Shown here in pieces: positions 25,401 through 36,439 of a stretch of 64,000 nt of DNA. The translations under genes and the position numbers were made by a program. The notes below the pieces were generated by a model that did no database searches, was not told where the DNA came from, and saw only the letters and a program-made list of their open reading frames with translations. This stretch comes from Ligula intestinalis (Eukaryota; Platyhelminthes; Cestoda; Diphyllobothriidea; Diphyllobothriidae). The stretch is from the NCBI GenBank assembly GCA_036362985.1, contig JAYGXS010000003.1, positions 40,355,091-40,419,090 on the forward strand. The letters run 5' to 3'. How positions within the stretch are numbered: position 1 is the first letter of the stretch; each line of letters begins with the position of its first letter.

Positions 25401-28400
25401 GGTTTCGACGGCCGAGTAGTATTTGCGGCAACGAATTGGTGTGTCCCCTTTTTTTCCTTTTATTTCCAAACTCTCATCTTTTTTTCTGACGGAATACATC
25501 CTGCCCCTTCATGTTCGATGCACGTCGAAACTTTGAGGTGAACGTGCTCAAAAGCCACAAAAAATGTACTTTATGGAAAAAATTGCAAGAATGACTTCTT
25601 TTTCTGAGATCGTTATGACTAAATGAGGCGCTTACAAAGTAGCAAAAGGCATTGCACATTTTCGTAGCAAGTTGGCCGAGTACTTTTAAAGTCCAACGAA
25701 AACATCATATTTATTCACGCAGTCTTTAGATCTGCATTTAAGAATCAAATAAAGGTAGTTATAAGTGAGGAGCTCTGCAAATAAATGTACTGAAGTGGCC
25801 ACCACCAAATCCCTGAGACGTTTTGCCACTTTCAAAACGAACATAAAGGTATTCAGAATTGCTAGTTCTACAGTTTCAGCTTATATGTAACTGAGTTTAT
25901 TTACGGTCAGCGAAAATGTAAATACTAAAGAGATTTTATAAACGGCTAAACAGGTATTGACAAGCTACATACGGAAATAAACGGCATGCAATAGGAGCTA
26001 TGAACGTGTGTTCAGGTTCTGAATATGGGTGGACGAAAAATCTACACGAAACGATAGACCTACTATAAACTCTTCTCAAAGAACGTTCTCCTTTCGGCTA
26101 ACTCTTTAACTATCTTAAAATATTTATTTCCGGTATTCACGTCCGCCAGTAAAGATATAATAACATACAACTCGTAACGATCAGGGAATAAAAGTTCATG
26201 AAATAAAGTGATAAAATTTTTTCGAATACGTTTCTTGCTGTCAACCATTTTTTGTTCTCTTAAACAAGTAAACCTCACTGAAACACATACATAGGAAGGC
26301 CGATGTTCGGAATCCAGGTGTTGCTGTGGGTAAGAAAGAAAACTGCTCAGATATCGCAACGTTTTTTTAATTTGCCTTTGCTTGCGAATTTGTTTAGGTG
26401 TCAATCGCAAGAGATAAAAACAGTAACGAAATAAGCAAAATTTATATCACTGTTAACCGAAGGAACATTAGTCACGTCAACATGAAAGTGGCTGTCCATG
26501 TGGCTGCCCATTTCGGAAACCAGAGGGTCCGAGAATAAATCGAAGCCTGTTCATCCGACTGGGACTCAATCAATCGATGTATCGATTTGGCAAAGGCATA
26601 CAGAAAACTGTACAGTCACCTCCACGCCATCGTAAGTAATCATTGTTTGGAAAACATCCCTGTCGTGTGGCTGTTTTTACTTCTGACAGCGGGCTCTTGC
26701 ACAAGTTCCAAATCACAAACGAACACAAAAGATAGCTCCAGTGTTCGACTGGTCTTCTGCTTGTATAGTACGAGCGCTCACATGAAAAGATAAACGCATT
26801 TGGTCAGCGTAAAACGGTCTACGAGGCTTGATATTTTAAAACTCATCTGTACTTTCTAGAGAGCTTTGAATTTTATGATTGTCATCCACTCTTACTTTTA
26901 TTATCAGTATATTTCACATTTTTACGTAGATCGGCTATTTTTCTTTCCAAACTGTCGTAACTGGGACAAGTTGTTTCAAATATTGTTTTTAAATCAGCAA
27001 AGTTGCTAAAAATTTCCTTGTTAATGCCATTTTTGATCTGTAATTTGTGTGCAAAACCGCATCTGCAGGGTGAAAAATGATCACTTAGATTTTTTTAAAG
27101 ATTGATGAGCTAAATTCTTTGAGGCTAGTCATACGTTGTCGGTCAGCAGTGGTATAGAGAGGATGTTAATAAAGACAGAGGAGATTGCCATGGTCATTCC
27201 TTAACTTTTATGCTCGTCGTTAACGCTATCTTTTCTATTACCCTTGAAGTTTCTCTGGTGGTGAAGGCTTGGGGCCATAGGAGCATGTAATTTTTTGCAC
27301 GCGAAAACGTTCCACCTTGGAAGCAGATCAGTGGTATGATTAACATATTTCTTTAAGTATTGTCCACGGGATGGAAATCTGACTCATCTTTTCGAACGCG
27401 ATACGGTAACGATTAGAACTTTGACCCGACTTATCTATATCGTTAAAGGCACAATGAAATAAAAGAAAATGCCTTATCTGTTGACTGCGTTTAAGTTCCA
27501 TTCTTCTCACAGGCTTTCCATGGTTGACCTTACGATTGAAATCTGTTCATAGTATTTTAACATCTGAATGAAGTCTCTTAAACGCTAAGGCGTGATTTCG
27601 AGGATTTCCTCGAAAAAAACAGGAATTGGAACCCCTAAAGGCAATTCATATGGTCTTTTGTAAACGTCCAGGGAGAATCAAAATTATCGAATGATAACTC
27701 TTACGCTAACTCCAAGCAACCCTTATATGTAACTATTTTCCAACCTTTACCTCTCATATATTCCTAGCTCAACCCTAACTTTAACAAGAACCTTAAATTG
27801 GCACAAAAGCAGTGAAAGGACCCCGTAAAAGGGGCCTTATAACCGTGTGTTTCCCCTTTTACCATCCCAGTACCCCAGTTCATGTGTAGGAGTCCTGTAA
27901 GTTTATATATGTCCACCATTGATAACATATAATTCAACTATTTTGCGGTACTTTGCATAAAGCCCTTTTCTTCATTATGCAGAGTGAATAAATTTGCTGT
28001 CTAAATTGTTCTTTCAATAAGTAGAAACCGCGGAATCGCTTAAGAAGTTAAATTAATACGAACCCTTATAGTCCTGTGGTGAGCATTACATGACACGAGT
28101 GCACAAACTGTGTACTTACGATCGTCTATTGCTATGTTTTGTTTCGGTGAAACTAGTGCAAAGCTCCTCGTCACCATACCACTATTTAAGCATACGTAGA
28201 TTGTTTCATTGATAATATTAATGACCCTTTTAAATCACTTTTTAAATCGGATGCACTAAAACACTAACTTTACAACTTCCAAAGCTTGGCCATTAGGGTA
28301 TTTTGTGACTGGTGAAGAGTTGCTTCCTCGCCCTTTTTATGCTGCTCTTGAAATAAATAAAAAAGGAAAGAGATTGTTACTAACTTTTTGTTCCTGCGTC

Positions 28401-31090
28401 GCCATTGTGCTAACCTGCCTCTTCATGTTACGTCTACAGAAGCGCCAGCTTTATTAAGTAAGCAGTACATTCCATTGCAATCGATTTAGATGAGGAAACA
28501 TAGACGTCATAGAAACTTTGGGCTATGGAAGTCGCAATTAGGGCATTTGACTTTTGCTTGGTCAATCAACAGGTAGGTTTAATCTGTGCATATAGTAAAT
28601 CACAATAACCGGAAAAGTTCTTAGTTCAACTATGGAGCGAGAAAAAAGGGACCTTGCACTGGGTAACGCTGTATATATTGGTCGCCTAAACTGGATACGA
28701 GGCTGGAAAGCTACATCAACGATGATTAAATTTCATTAGTTTTCCGAAAAGCTGGTCTTACTCACTGTAAGTCACAGGCCATTAGTCCAGCATAAATTGT
28801 AATGCCGATTGATCTTCGGGCAGTCTGAACTTTAGAGATAAACATGTGAGATCACTAGAACTGAAAGTTTATCAATTAGAGATTTCGACCTCCCCCTTTG
28901 CTCATATATATGAGTATTCAGACACCTCAAAATTAGAAATGCTGACGAGTATTCATTTTATTTAAAATATCAAAGAGCTTTTTTAAGTTATGGATATAAA
29001 CATAAATTTGCGATTTTCACAAGACGTCTTGGATTTTGTTTTAAAGCATGCAAGTATCGAATGACTATGTAAAATAAGCTACAACAGAATTGGTAGCCAC
29101 ACCGATTTAAAAACCGCTTGCTAGATTAAAGAGGAAGGCAGCTATTATTTTAGGTAGATTTCCATTTCTATTTTTGTTCTTGAAGACCATTAATTTATAA
29201 GAAAGTATATGATTCAATGATGGCCAAAAATATGTGAAAAACAAAAAAAACAACGTAGTTTTGTAGGATGCTGGAGGAAGTAACCTGTAGATACGCTCAC
29301 AGTTCAACTAATTTGACCTAACTTGACATACTTTTTGAGTTTAACTTTTTCCAGATAGTCTGATATTTCACAAAACAACTCCTTTAAAATGCGTATAAGC
29401 CAGAACTAAAAATTCAACGATATTACGAATCATATAAATAATTGCACAGTAATCCATAAAATAGATAAGCTGACAATAATTAAAGATCTTGTTGAGGAAA
29501 GTATGTAAAGCTTACGACTGGTATGGTTTTGCAAGAAATGCCTTCAGAGCTCTAAGCCAACAAACGTTATAACTGTCTTGCCGTAAAAAATTAATACTTG
29601 TACCTCACGGCCATTCATAGGAAGGTTTGCCTGCTTTCGGGAAGGTGAACTGTGCCTTTCAAAGTTTGCGAGATATTCTATTGGATTTTTTTCTATAAAT
29701 TATTTTATATTCAGACGGTTTTTTCTATGCATAATTGCCATTTAGTTGAACTTCTTCTTGCTGGAGTCATCAATTTAGGAAACAAATTTGTAAACATTAA
29801 AATTACAGCTTACATTTCGACAATTATGGAAACCTATTGTTGGTGAACGGATTTAGGGTGAATTGTATCACTCAAACCTCGCTTGTCATGCTCCTGTGGA
29901 TTTAAAACTGTGTGCTCACATAATAAACTTAAAATATACTGCAATTCATTTTGATGATCAAGCGTTTCTAACTTCGAATATTTATCATTTCCTGTTATCC
30001 ACAACAGTAACGGATTATTATTTTCGGCTCAAATGTTATTTTTTTTCGAAAGTTTACACAAAAATGGCAAAAAAAGGTAAAAATAAGATTAACTAACACG
30101 AGTTAGATCTAGGCACGGAAATGGAAGATGCCGAAGTGCCGAACGTACCAAAACCCAGTAATTTGTGGGAGTAAAAGATTGATGGAACTTTCGTTAAATC
30201 TACACATTTGACCCTGAACAGCTCCATTACTAAGGAAATGGTTTATTGACCTCTTTTACATATAGTGACTCCGAAATCCTATAATTATATCAAGTGGGTG
30301 ACCTCGTTGCCTATCAAACACAAAGGCGTAATTCGGAACATAAGAAATGGCAATACTTTCTCTGTCGTTAGTAAAAACGCAGACGTTTTTTTTCAATTTC
30401 CTGGCGGACAAAACACTAAGATAGATCCATATATACAGTGTATTGTTTAAAACTGTTTACTTCAGATAAACTTATGAAGTGAAAAACTCTGCAAGACGCA
30501 ACTTGCTGAGCTACAAGTTAAATAAAAAGTAAAATGTGGATAGGGGCATTAAAAAGCAGTAAATTTCCTACGCTTAAGGAGCAGAATAATATTTAATGTT
30601 CAGTTACACAAAGCTAAGCATCCTACAGGGTGCTAAATCTGTTGTTTTATATTTCAAGACTTCAAATGCACACGGTATTTGTGCAAAAGAGGTTTCAGAT
30701 CCGATAAAGTCCTCTCAAACACGCAACACATAAAATATTTAATTAACAACTTATTGAATACATCCAAAATCTCCAGTACAAATACTGCAAACTACATGAA
30801 GGCTTTTGTGTCCTTGGTGAAACAACACGTTCACGTGGATGCAATAGGAAGTACAAAAATTGAAATAATTTCTTTTTTAGCCAGAAGTTAGGAACTGCTA
30901 GGACAAAGTGTGCTTTGTGCTTCCAGTCCTGACTGTTTTTACATTTGACTATGAAAAGTAATGCCTGAAGTGTTATGTACAGAAGAATAAAGTTAAGTTC
31001 ACTTGAGTGTGCGAGGAGGAACACTTTTTCAAAGACGCAGCATTCAAACTGAGTTGGAATGTGACTTATTCGACATCCGATTTGAACAAG
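19421..31090. other. Long gene-poor AT-rich desert
   Basis: About 11.6 kb lies in front of the protocadherin's 3' end with no recognisable protein, RNA or transposon apart from the doubtful open stretch at 22.2-22.5 kb. Other short frames (23296-23864, 25161-25499 minus, 26063-26410 minus) have no domain I know. Since the protocadherin exon probably splices onwards in this direction, part of the stretch may be its intron, and small exons here would be hard to see. Confidence 0.45.
22202..22520 (+). pseudogene. Unidentified open stretch with one in-frame TGA
   Basis: One frame is open from 22202 to 22357, meets a single TGA at 22358-22360, and stays open in the same frame well past 22520. The encoded sequence is mixed in composition, with blocks such as LEDENEYNLKNAP, RRAGRRRGLRF and FTHGPSDGGRIFFGKS, unlike the lysine/phenylalanine/isoleucine-rich chance frames around it. 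The DNA is GC-richer than its surroundings. I do not recognise the protein. It may be an old gene fragment, a coding exon with a sequencing error, or chance. Confidence 0.2.
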
Positions 31091-31091
31091 T

Positions 31092-31099
31092 CTCACTAA
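31092..31099 (-). promoter_or_regulatory. Probable splice donor at the end of the protocadherin exon
   Basis: On the minus strand the frame ends CAT TCT TAT TA and is followed at once by GTGAGA, a strong 5' splice-site sequence. The stop codon TAG exists only if the intron is retained. Splicing would end the exon at 31097 after two bases of a codon and continue the cytoplasmic tail elsewhere. Read-through would instead give a protein with a ten-residue tail. Confidence 0.6.
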
Positions 31100-34000
31100 T
31101 AAGAATGTGGAATAAGGCGGTTCTTGCGAATAACGAAACAGACTATAATACTGCATACCAAGACAGCAAGTATGAGGCCGGTTCCCAAGATCAGCAACAA
31201 TGCTTGTGGACTTAGAACTCGCAAGCCGCCTCTGGAGGACTCAGTCGTTCCTTTTGCATTAAAACTGACCGGCAGACTGAGGGGATGTCTGTTGAGACTG
31301 GCATGTCGTCGGCTGAAATCTCGCAAGTGATCAGGCCCATGCGAGACGTCTGCTGTTGCGGTTTTAAATTTCCGGGCTGAAAAGTCCGGATTTATTTGAA
31401 GACAGACATCAGAAAACAGTTGGCGCTGTTTACCTCCATCTAAAACGCGGATGAAGACCGCAGTTTTCACAGTGCTCTTCAAAAGCTTCTCTTCCACCCA
31501 GATTCGGCCGTCATCGAAGACTGAAATATCTGTAGCGCTGAGGAATACCATGTCTTCTGCCACAGGCAGGTGATAGGGGGGGTTTTCGAGTACAGTAAAA
31601 CGTGTTGTCCGGTTTTCACCGAGATCTGGATCGAAAGCTCGCAGCTGAGTCCAGAAGCCGGACGTTGTCTCCGTGCTGTAATACCAAGGCATGTGATCTA
31701 ACAAAATCACATCATTCTCCTTATCGTTCGCAATCAGCGTCTCCGAAAGGGGATCCACGAACATAGGCTGGTTATCATTCACGTCCAGCAGCCGCACTGC
31801 CACCTCATGTAGACCCGTTAAGCGGAAGGGTGTGCCTATATCCGAAAGCTTGATTGCTAATACGAAACCGTCAATTACTTCTCGGTCCAGGAGAGGATAA
31901 TCTGCTGCTTGGACAGAGAGCTCACCGGAATAAGTGGCTAATCTAAAGCGAGGTAGACGGAGTGGGGAGCTCTGAAAGATATTTCCAGTTAGGCGGATGT
32001 TGCGCAGCTCATAGAGGACAGTCCCGTTGGCCCCAGCGTCTGCATCTGTGGCCTGCAGAGTGAAGAGGTGGATCCACTCGGAGTTGCTAGTCACGTGGAG
32101 TGACTTGCTGTCATATTCTGTTATGTTCAGGCCATAGTCCAAAATGGACGGCGGTAAACTGGGAGCATTGTCGTTGACGTCGGTAACAGTTACCACTACA
32201 GTCACCGTAGCTTTCTGCTTAGCGCTGATGGAATAAACCTCATCTATCTGCATTTCATCTCCCCCCAGTTGCTCAATATCTCCATCAGCTTCATCAGTTG
32301 CTGTGAAGACACAAATCAATTTTTCTGATCGCTCTCTATCGATGCCAAAGGGCAACGAAAGTTGGCCAGTTCGCCGATGGACTAGGAGTTTTTGACAGTC
32401 TGCGGAAGTGACCGGCTCAGTTTTTGCAAACTCCACTTGTCCTGCTTGGTTTACCGTGGTGAGGGTATAGAAGTTGTTGATGGGACGAGAGGATTCCTCC
32501 ACTTTGATGCAAACTTCATTGTTGAGGAAACGAAACCTTCGCTCCTCGGGAAGGGACAGACGTAGTAAAAATCGTGATTGTATGGTGGAAGCTCCGCTTA
32601 TGCATACTACAGACATATTTACCTGCGCTATGTGCTTACGCATAACATAATAGTCATCTGCAAAGTGATAACTCTTTGCCACTTTCATCGCAAAGGTCTT
32701 TTTCTGTAAAATTAGTCCAGATTCCACCAGATCTAACTCGAGGGAAATGTTGGCAGTCTGCATAGTCCTCAGTGCACAGGTGCCTTGGTTTGCTTGTGCT
32801 CCATCACCATCGCCAATCCAGATAAGTCCTAGTATCGTGTCGCTGTCAGCAGCACTTGGAATGTAGACAATGAGATTGTTCCCACTGACTGGCTCACCAC
32901 CCAAAGGTTTGAAGATTATCCTGGGAGTTCTTCTTGTGTTGCCATCCAGAAGGACAATATCAAGTGTACCATATGAAAATTTCGTAGGAGTGCCATGATC
33001 TCTGACGCAAACGCAAAGTCTTATACTCGATTCAGGGTAGTATTTCAGGGAGATGTGAACCATAACATCACCTGTCGATGGATTCACGCGGAAAAATCTG
33101 TGCCCTTTTGTTGTGGTTGTGTGGTTGGAATCAATATATTCGCTACAACCGGAGCCGAGCTGGTAGGTCAGACGTCCAGCACTACCCCGGTCCTTGTCAA
33201 CTGCACTTAGGCGGATCAAAGACCTTCCCTCTGGCGTATTACGGGGTATCGAAAGTTTGTACTCGTTACGCAAATCAAACTTTGGAACCTGAAAGACCGG
33301 AGCGTAGTCATTTTCGTTTTTTAGTGCAATATTAATAGTCAAGTAGGCCAGATTAGTAGTGTCTTTCTTATTCATCCCCTCTGCAATAAGATAGAGAGTA
33401 AATTTGGGACGCAGTTCAAAGTCGAGTGGACGTAAAAGCAACAAACGCAGGCTACATCCTGCGCTATCCGCGATGGTATTTTGACAGATGAGGCCAAAAT
33501 GGGGTGGATCTCTGAGTGAGTCTGTAACACTACGGCTCCTTTCTGTCCGCTTATCCTCCTGCTGCCTCTCTTCTTCCTGCTGGGGGTCGAAAAGAGCGTA
33601 ATTTCTGATCCCGTTAGCTGGTTCATCTAGGTCAAATGCCTCTGGTAGATGAAAATGCGCTCCCACGGGTGTAAGCTCACTTAGCGTTAGGTTCCAGCGA
33701 TCAGTCTCGAAGAAGGGATTATTGTCATCAATGTCTTGAATACTAATCTGAACGTTAATCCAACTTTCCTGCAAATCAGGAGCGCGCACCAAAATACTCA
33801 GCTCTACCCGACAACTGGGGGATGACTTTGGGCTTGACATATTTGCGTAAGCCATGGTGGACCATTTTAGATTCGCAAAGAGAGCGGCAGATGTTGGGCG
33901 TTTCTGTAAATTTCGTACTTTTTTAATGCTCGAAAATGGCGGACAAATGGTTTCGCGATCGAGTCGTTCGGTCGTGAAGAGATTGCCAGTTGTTTCATTT

Positions 34001-34230
34001 AAACGAAAGCCCTCTTTGTCGCTCAGCATTATCCGAATGAAATGCTTGGTTTCCTTAGTACCCAATGACTGTGAGGAGGCAAAGATAATGTTTGCATCTC
34101 GTAGTGGGTTTCCGATAAAGGTTTCTGGGTCACACTCCTCTTTTACTGCATAATAGACGGCCTTTGTAGCGCCAGACTTCGATTCGGTACAAAATACCAG
34201 AACTGAGAGAATAATACCGTAACTGACCAT
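31096..34230 (-). CDS. Protocadherin-like adhesion receptor (large 5' exon)
   Basis: A 1044-codon uninterrupted frame encodes a single-pass adhesion protein. Residues 1-20 are a probable signal peptide (hydrophobic GIILSVLVF). About seven cadherin repeats follow. EC1 spans about 25-173 with LDRE at 90-93 and DIDDNNPFF at 166-174. EC2 ends at NENDYAPVF. EC3 has VDKDRGSAG and RDHGTP. EC4 is degenerate. EC5 ends at VTDVNDNAP (682-690). EC6 has DADAGANG and LDRE and ends at LLDVNDNQPMF. EC7 has FDPDLGENR. These DxNDN and DxD motifs bind calcium between repeats and make the ectodomain rigid for homophilic cell contact. Residues 1008-1034 are the membrane helix, then a basic RKNR. The intracellular tail is only ten residues because the TAG at 31096-31098 overlaps a splice donor, so more exons are expected. 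The start is the first ATG, directly before the signal peptide. Large single-exon ectodomains are usual in protocadherins. Confidence 0.9.
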   Translation of the reverse strand: MVSYGIILSVLVFCTESKSGATKAVYYAVKEECDPETFIGNPLRDANIIFASSQSLGTKETKHFIRIMLSDKEGFRLNETTGNLFTTERLDRETICPPFSSIKKVRNLQKRPTSAALFANLKWSTMAYANMSSPKSSPSCRVELSILVRAPDLQESWINVQISIQDIDDNNPFFETDRWNLTLSELTPVGAHFHLPEAFDLDEPANGIRNYALFDPQQEEERQQEDKRTERSRSVTDSLRDPPHFGLICQNTIADSAGCSLRLLLLRPLDFELRPKFTLYLIAEGMNKKDTTNLAYLTINIALKNENDYAPVFQVPKFDLRNEYKLSIPRNTPEGRSLIRLSAVDKDRGSAGRLTYQLGSGCSEYIDSNHTTTTKGHRFFRVNPSTGDVMVHISLKYYPESSIRLCVCVRDHGTPTKFSYGTLDIVLLDGNTRRTPRIIFKPLGGEPVSGNNLIVYIPSAADSDTILGLIWIGDGDGAQANQGTCALRTMQTANISLELDLVESGLILQKKTFAMKVAKSYHFADDYYVMRKHIAQVNMSVVCISGASTIQSRFLLRLSLPEERRFRFLNNEVCIKVEESSRPINNFYTLTTVNQAGQVEFAKTEPVTSADCQKLLVHRRTGQLSLPFGIDRERSEKLICVFTATDEADGDIEQLGGDEMQIDEVYSISAKQKATVTVVVTVTDVNDNAPSLPPSILDYGLNITEYDSKSLHVTSNSEWIHLFTLQATDADAGANGTVLYELRNIRLTGNIFQSSPLRLPRFRLATYSGELSVQAADYPLLDREVIDGFVLAIKLSDIGTPFRLTGLHEVAVRLLDVNDNQPMFVDPLSETLIANDKENDVILLDHMPWYYSTETTSGFWTQLRAFDPDLGENRTTRFTVLENPPYHLPVAEDMVFLSATDISVFDDGRIWVEEKLLKSTVKTAVFIRVLDGGKQRQLFSDVCLQINPDFSARKFKTATADVSHGPDHLRDFSRRHASLNRHPLSLPVSFNAKGTTESSRGGLRVLSPQALLLILGTGLILAVLVCSIIVCFVIRKNRLIPHSY

Positions 34231-34343
34231 ATCCTATGTATGCCTGGATTTTAATTCCTGCCTTCATCAGGCACTTGAGAGGTAACATACTAGTCGAGAA
34301 TAAAATAGCTGTACAAATAAGAGTTAGCGCGAATTTGAGGTTA

Positions 34344-34417
34344 GCTGATTGGTCAACATGCGAACGGCACGCGTTGAATTAATGGAGTTAACGCACGCAA
34401 ATAATCAACCAATCAGC
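34344..34417. promoter_or_regulatory. Inverted pair of CCAAT boxes upstream of the protocadherin
   Basis: GCTGATTGGT (34344-34353) and ACCAATCAGC (34408-34417) are exact reverse complements of each other, each carrying a CCAAT core, with 54 bases between them. They lie about 115 and 180 bases upstream of the protocadherin start codon. This fits binding sites for a CCAAT-binding factor such as NF-Y in a proximal promoter. It is inference from motif and position only. Confidence 0.4.
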
Positions 34418-34934
34418 GACGTCTACCGCACCAGGCCTCATGAGAGTTACTTTGAGGATCTAGAAACGTATACCGCGTTTACTCATAGTGTGCATGTGAA
34501 ATGCACTCCTGTTTCCAACATTTTTGGAAATGGGAGTTAAAGATCCAAGAAACCATAAGAATTACTGAAAGAAAAGATAATCAGTAGTTACATGCAGGTA
34601 GCAGTAATCGAGACTAAGGCAGATGCAATGGCAAATATAGCAAAACGTAACCGGTAATCAGAAAGAGGGAAGTATGCGAGATACCAGATGCATAAAAAAG
34701 AACGTGGTTCTGACTTCGTTAATTCATTACAATCGTAAAGCCAGTTCCGTTCCTTTTCACGATAACCATTGGTAAAACGCAATTATCTGCATCGGACGGA
34801 GTAACGATAAGGCAGTTAACTTGCTATTGATATACTTTCGCTGATAATACCCTTTTCAACTTAGCTTCTCCTTTTCATGAAATCCGGAGTAATACGCTCA
34901 TAACAATTCTTCAGTTGGAACTAACAAAACTCTC

Positions 34935-35345
34935 TAAGATGTACTATCTCCAGGCTCTAAGTTCAGCATTGCAAAAAAGACAGAAGCAACTAGAGTTAGA
35001 AGCCGAATTCGAGAGCCTTTTTAGTTAGACCGCCAATCTTAAATTTACCAAACATACAGCAGTTGACTATCCCAAGATGGTTAACTGCTGCCAGTAGTAC
35101 TGAACATAAGGCTCGAATAAACAGAGGCCCCATAACAAAGGCCCATCTTGATAGCTTAAGGAAACTCAGAAAAAATTGAAAACGTCATGCTGACCAGACT
35201 AGGCAAAGGGTCCGGAAGAGTACTGATGGATAAGAATGAGTATGACGCAAAACTAAAAACTATCTTAGCAGACCATTCAAAGTTCTCAAAATCCGAGAAT
35301 AACAAAGATCGGACAGAGGCTGTCGAGGGTCAGTTAACTGAGAAA
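34935..35345 (+). pseudogene. PLE reverse transcriptase, N-terminal fragment
   Basis: Allowing stops and frameshifts, the plus strand reads as the N-terminal part of a Penelope-like RT: LQALSSALQKRQKQLELEAE, TANLKFTKHTAVDYPKMVNC, ITKAHLDSLRKLRKN, then a KGSGRVLMDKNEYDAKLK block (usual form KGSGVVLMDK.EY) and DHSKFSKSEN. At least five in-frame stops break it. It stops abruptly at about 35340, where minus-strand PLE tail sequence begins. It probably belongs to the same family as the fragments at 36.4-37.9 kb. Confidence 0.7.
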
Positions 35346-35380
35346 AAGACGACTCGATCGCTGTGACAACACGCTTATTT

Positions 35381-35422
35381 GCTTGACGTTTTGACATCTG
35401 TCGCGGATTCATCATCAGAGAC
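35381..35422 (-). ncRNA. Hammerhead-like motif in the 3' region of a PLE
   Basis: The minus strand reads GTCT, then an intact core CTGATGA, a stem II region (AATCCGCGACAGATGTC, imperfect), AAAAC (GAAAC with one change), and GTC followed by AAGC. Stem I can pair at about three of four positions. Stem III would be the two-pair minimum (A-U and C-G, no loop). It begins about 100 bases past the stop codon of the PLE nuclease frame on the same strand. That is where hammerheads occur in PLE terminal sequences. One GAAA-box change makes this copy doubtful as an active ribozyme. Confidence 0.55.
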
Positions 35423-35521
35423 ATGAACAGGAAACAGTAGCAGAAAAGGGTAATACATGCACAAAAGTTTGCAATATTATAGCATACAGTCATTTCTGCA
35501 AACATACAGCGACACTTAACG

Positions 35522-36116
35522 TTAATTGCCTTCTTGCGCGTGGATAATGTGTTGGACGGCACGCGGACTCTGACCTAATGAACTTCCATCACGGGCGGTG
35601 GGCTCGGGCGTGACGATTGCTCGGTTATCTGGCCCTCCGTTGTTGGCGTAAGATGAGGCGGTGGCCTTCCCGTTCCCCAAGTTACGACTTGCTTTGGCCA
35701 AATTGAGTCTCAGCACCGAATCTGGATTAGGCAAATCATTGCACTAGTTTATGGATTGGCGGTCCGTAAACCATGACCCAAGTAGTTTTCGACTCACCCA
35801 GTTGTCACCCCGTGCGGGAATTTCGGCCTCCTCAAATTTGAATGTGTGGCCGGGTCTCATCAAATGACCCGCAAATAAAGAATTGGTACCATTTCGCCGC
35901 ACTGTTGCCGCGTGTTCGGCAATTCGTGTGTTGAAAAGTCTGCCAGTTTCTCCGACATAGTTTATTTGCCCGCAACTGCATCAGATCCTGTAGGCGACCC
36001 CAAATGTTTCTCGCCGTAGCAGTGGGTCTTTCGGCTTCATTATCTGACGCCTTATGGTTGCCTCCGGCGTGTGTGCGACTCCAACTCCAAGTGGTGCGAG
36101 AAGGCGACCAACCCGA
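35522..36116 (-). pseudogene. Penelope-like element, GIY-YIG end (family A)
   Basis: From 36116 down to the stop at 35522 the minus strand reads as PLE C-terminus with a few frame changes: RLLAPLGVGVAHTPEATIRR, then KPKDPLLRRE, FGVAYRI, CSCGQ, INYVGETGRLFNTRIAEHAA (the GIY-YIG core as YVGETGR with the catalytic Arg), MRPGHTFKFEEAEIPARGDN, SWFTDRQSIN and the tail CNDLPNPDSVLRL. A stop replaces the usual Trp in YRIWCSCG. The RT is missing: at 36116 the sequence switches to plus-strand PLE of another family. The nuclease would nick target DNA in an active element. A hammerhead-like motif lies downstream on the same strand. Confidence 0.8.
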
Positions 36117-36190
36117 AGACAAAATGATGGGTCTATCCTACGTAGGGTATTCCGAAAGAAAACCTAGAAGGGACAATACTTCAACTTTCC
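36117..36190 (+). pseudogene. Short PLE RT remnant (family B)
   Basis: About 25 codons read NDGSILRRVFRKKT and then KGQYFNF. They match the QDDASILRRVFRKKTWTG segment at about 37141-37200. The remnant is inverted relative to its left neighbour. Confidence 0.65.
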
Positions 36191-36439
36191 CGGTTTTGAG
36201 AAGTCAATTAGGCAAACATATGTTTTCAGCAAATGATCATCAGGCCAAGCTTTTGCAGGGGTAAGGAAAACTGTACAGTTGGACAGGACTAATAAGTGCA
36301 GTCTGATTACAATTAATCGTTTACACGTTACCCGCATAGCGAGGTCGGCGTGTAAAGGTTATTTTGTTGGGGGAGAGGGAAAGAGAGGGAATTGGGTTAG
36401 GTTGCGGGCGTTGATCAGAGGTCAGCTATATGGGGGGAG

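Noticed and set aside
26063..26410. 115-codon minus-strand frame with plausible composition
   Set aside because: No recognisable domain and no splice or start context. It could be chance in AT-rich DNA.
34258..34285. CCTGATGAAGGCAGG upstream of the protocadherin (minus strand)
   Set aside because: It contains CTGATGA, but no hairpin plus GAAA follows. It is a short imperfect palindrome by chance.
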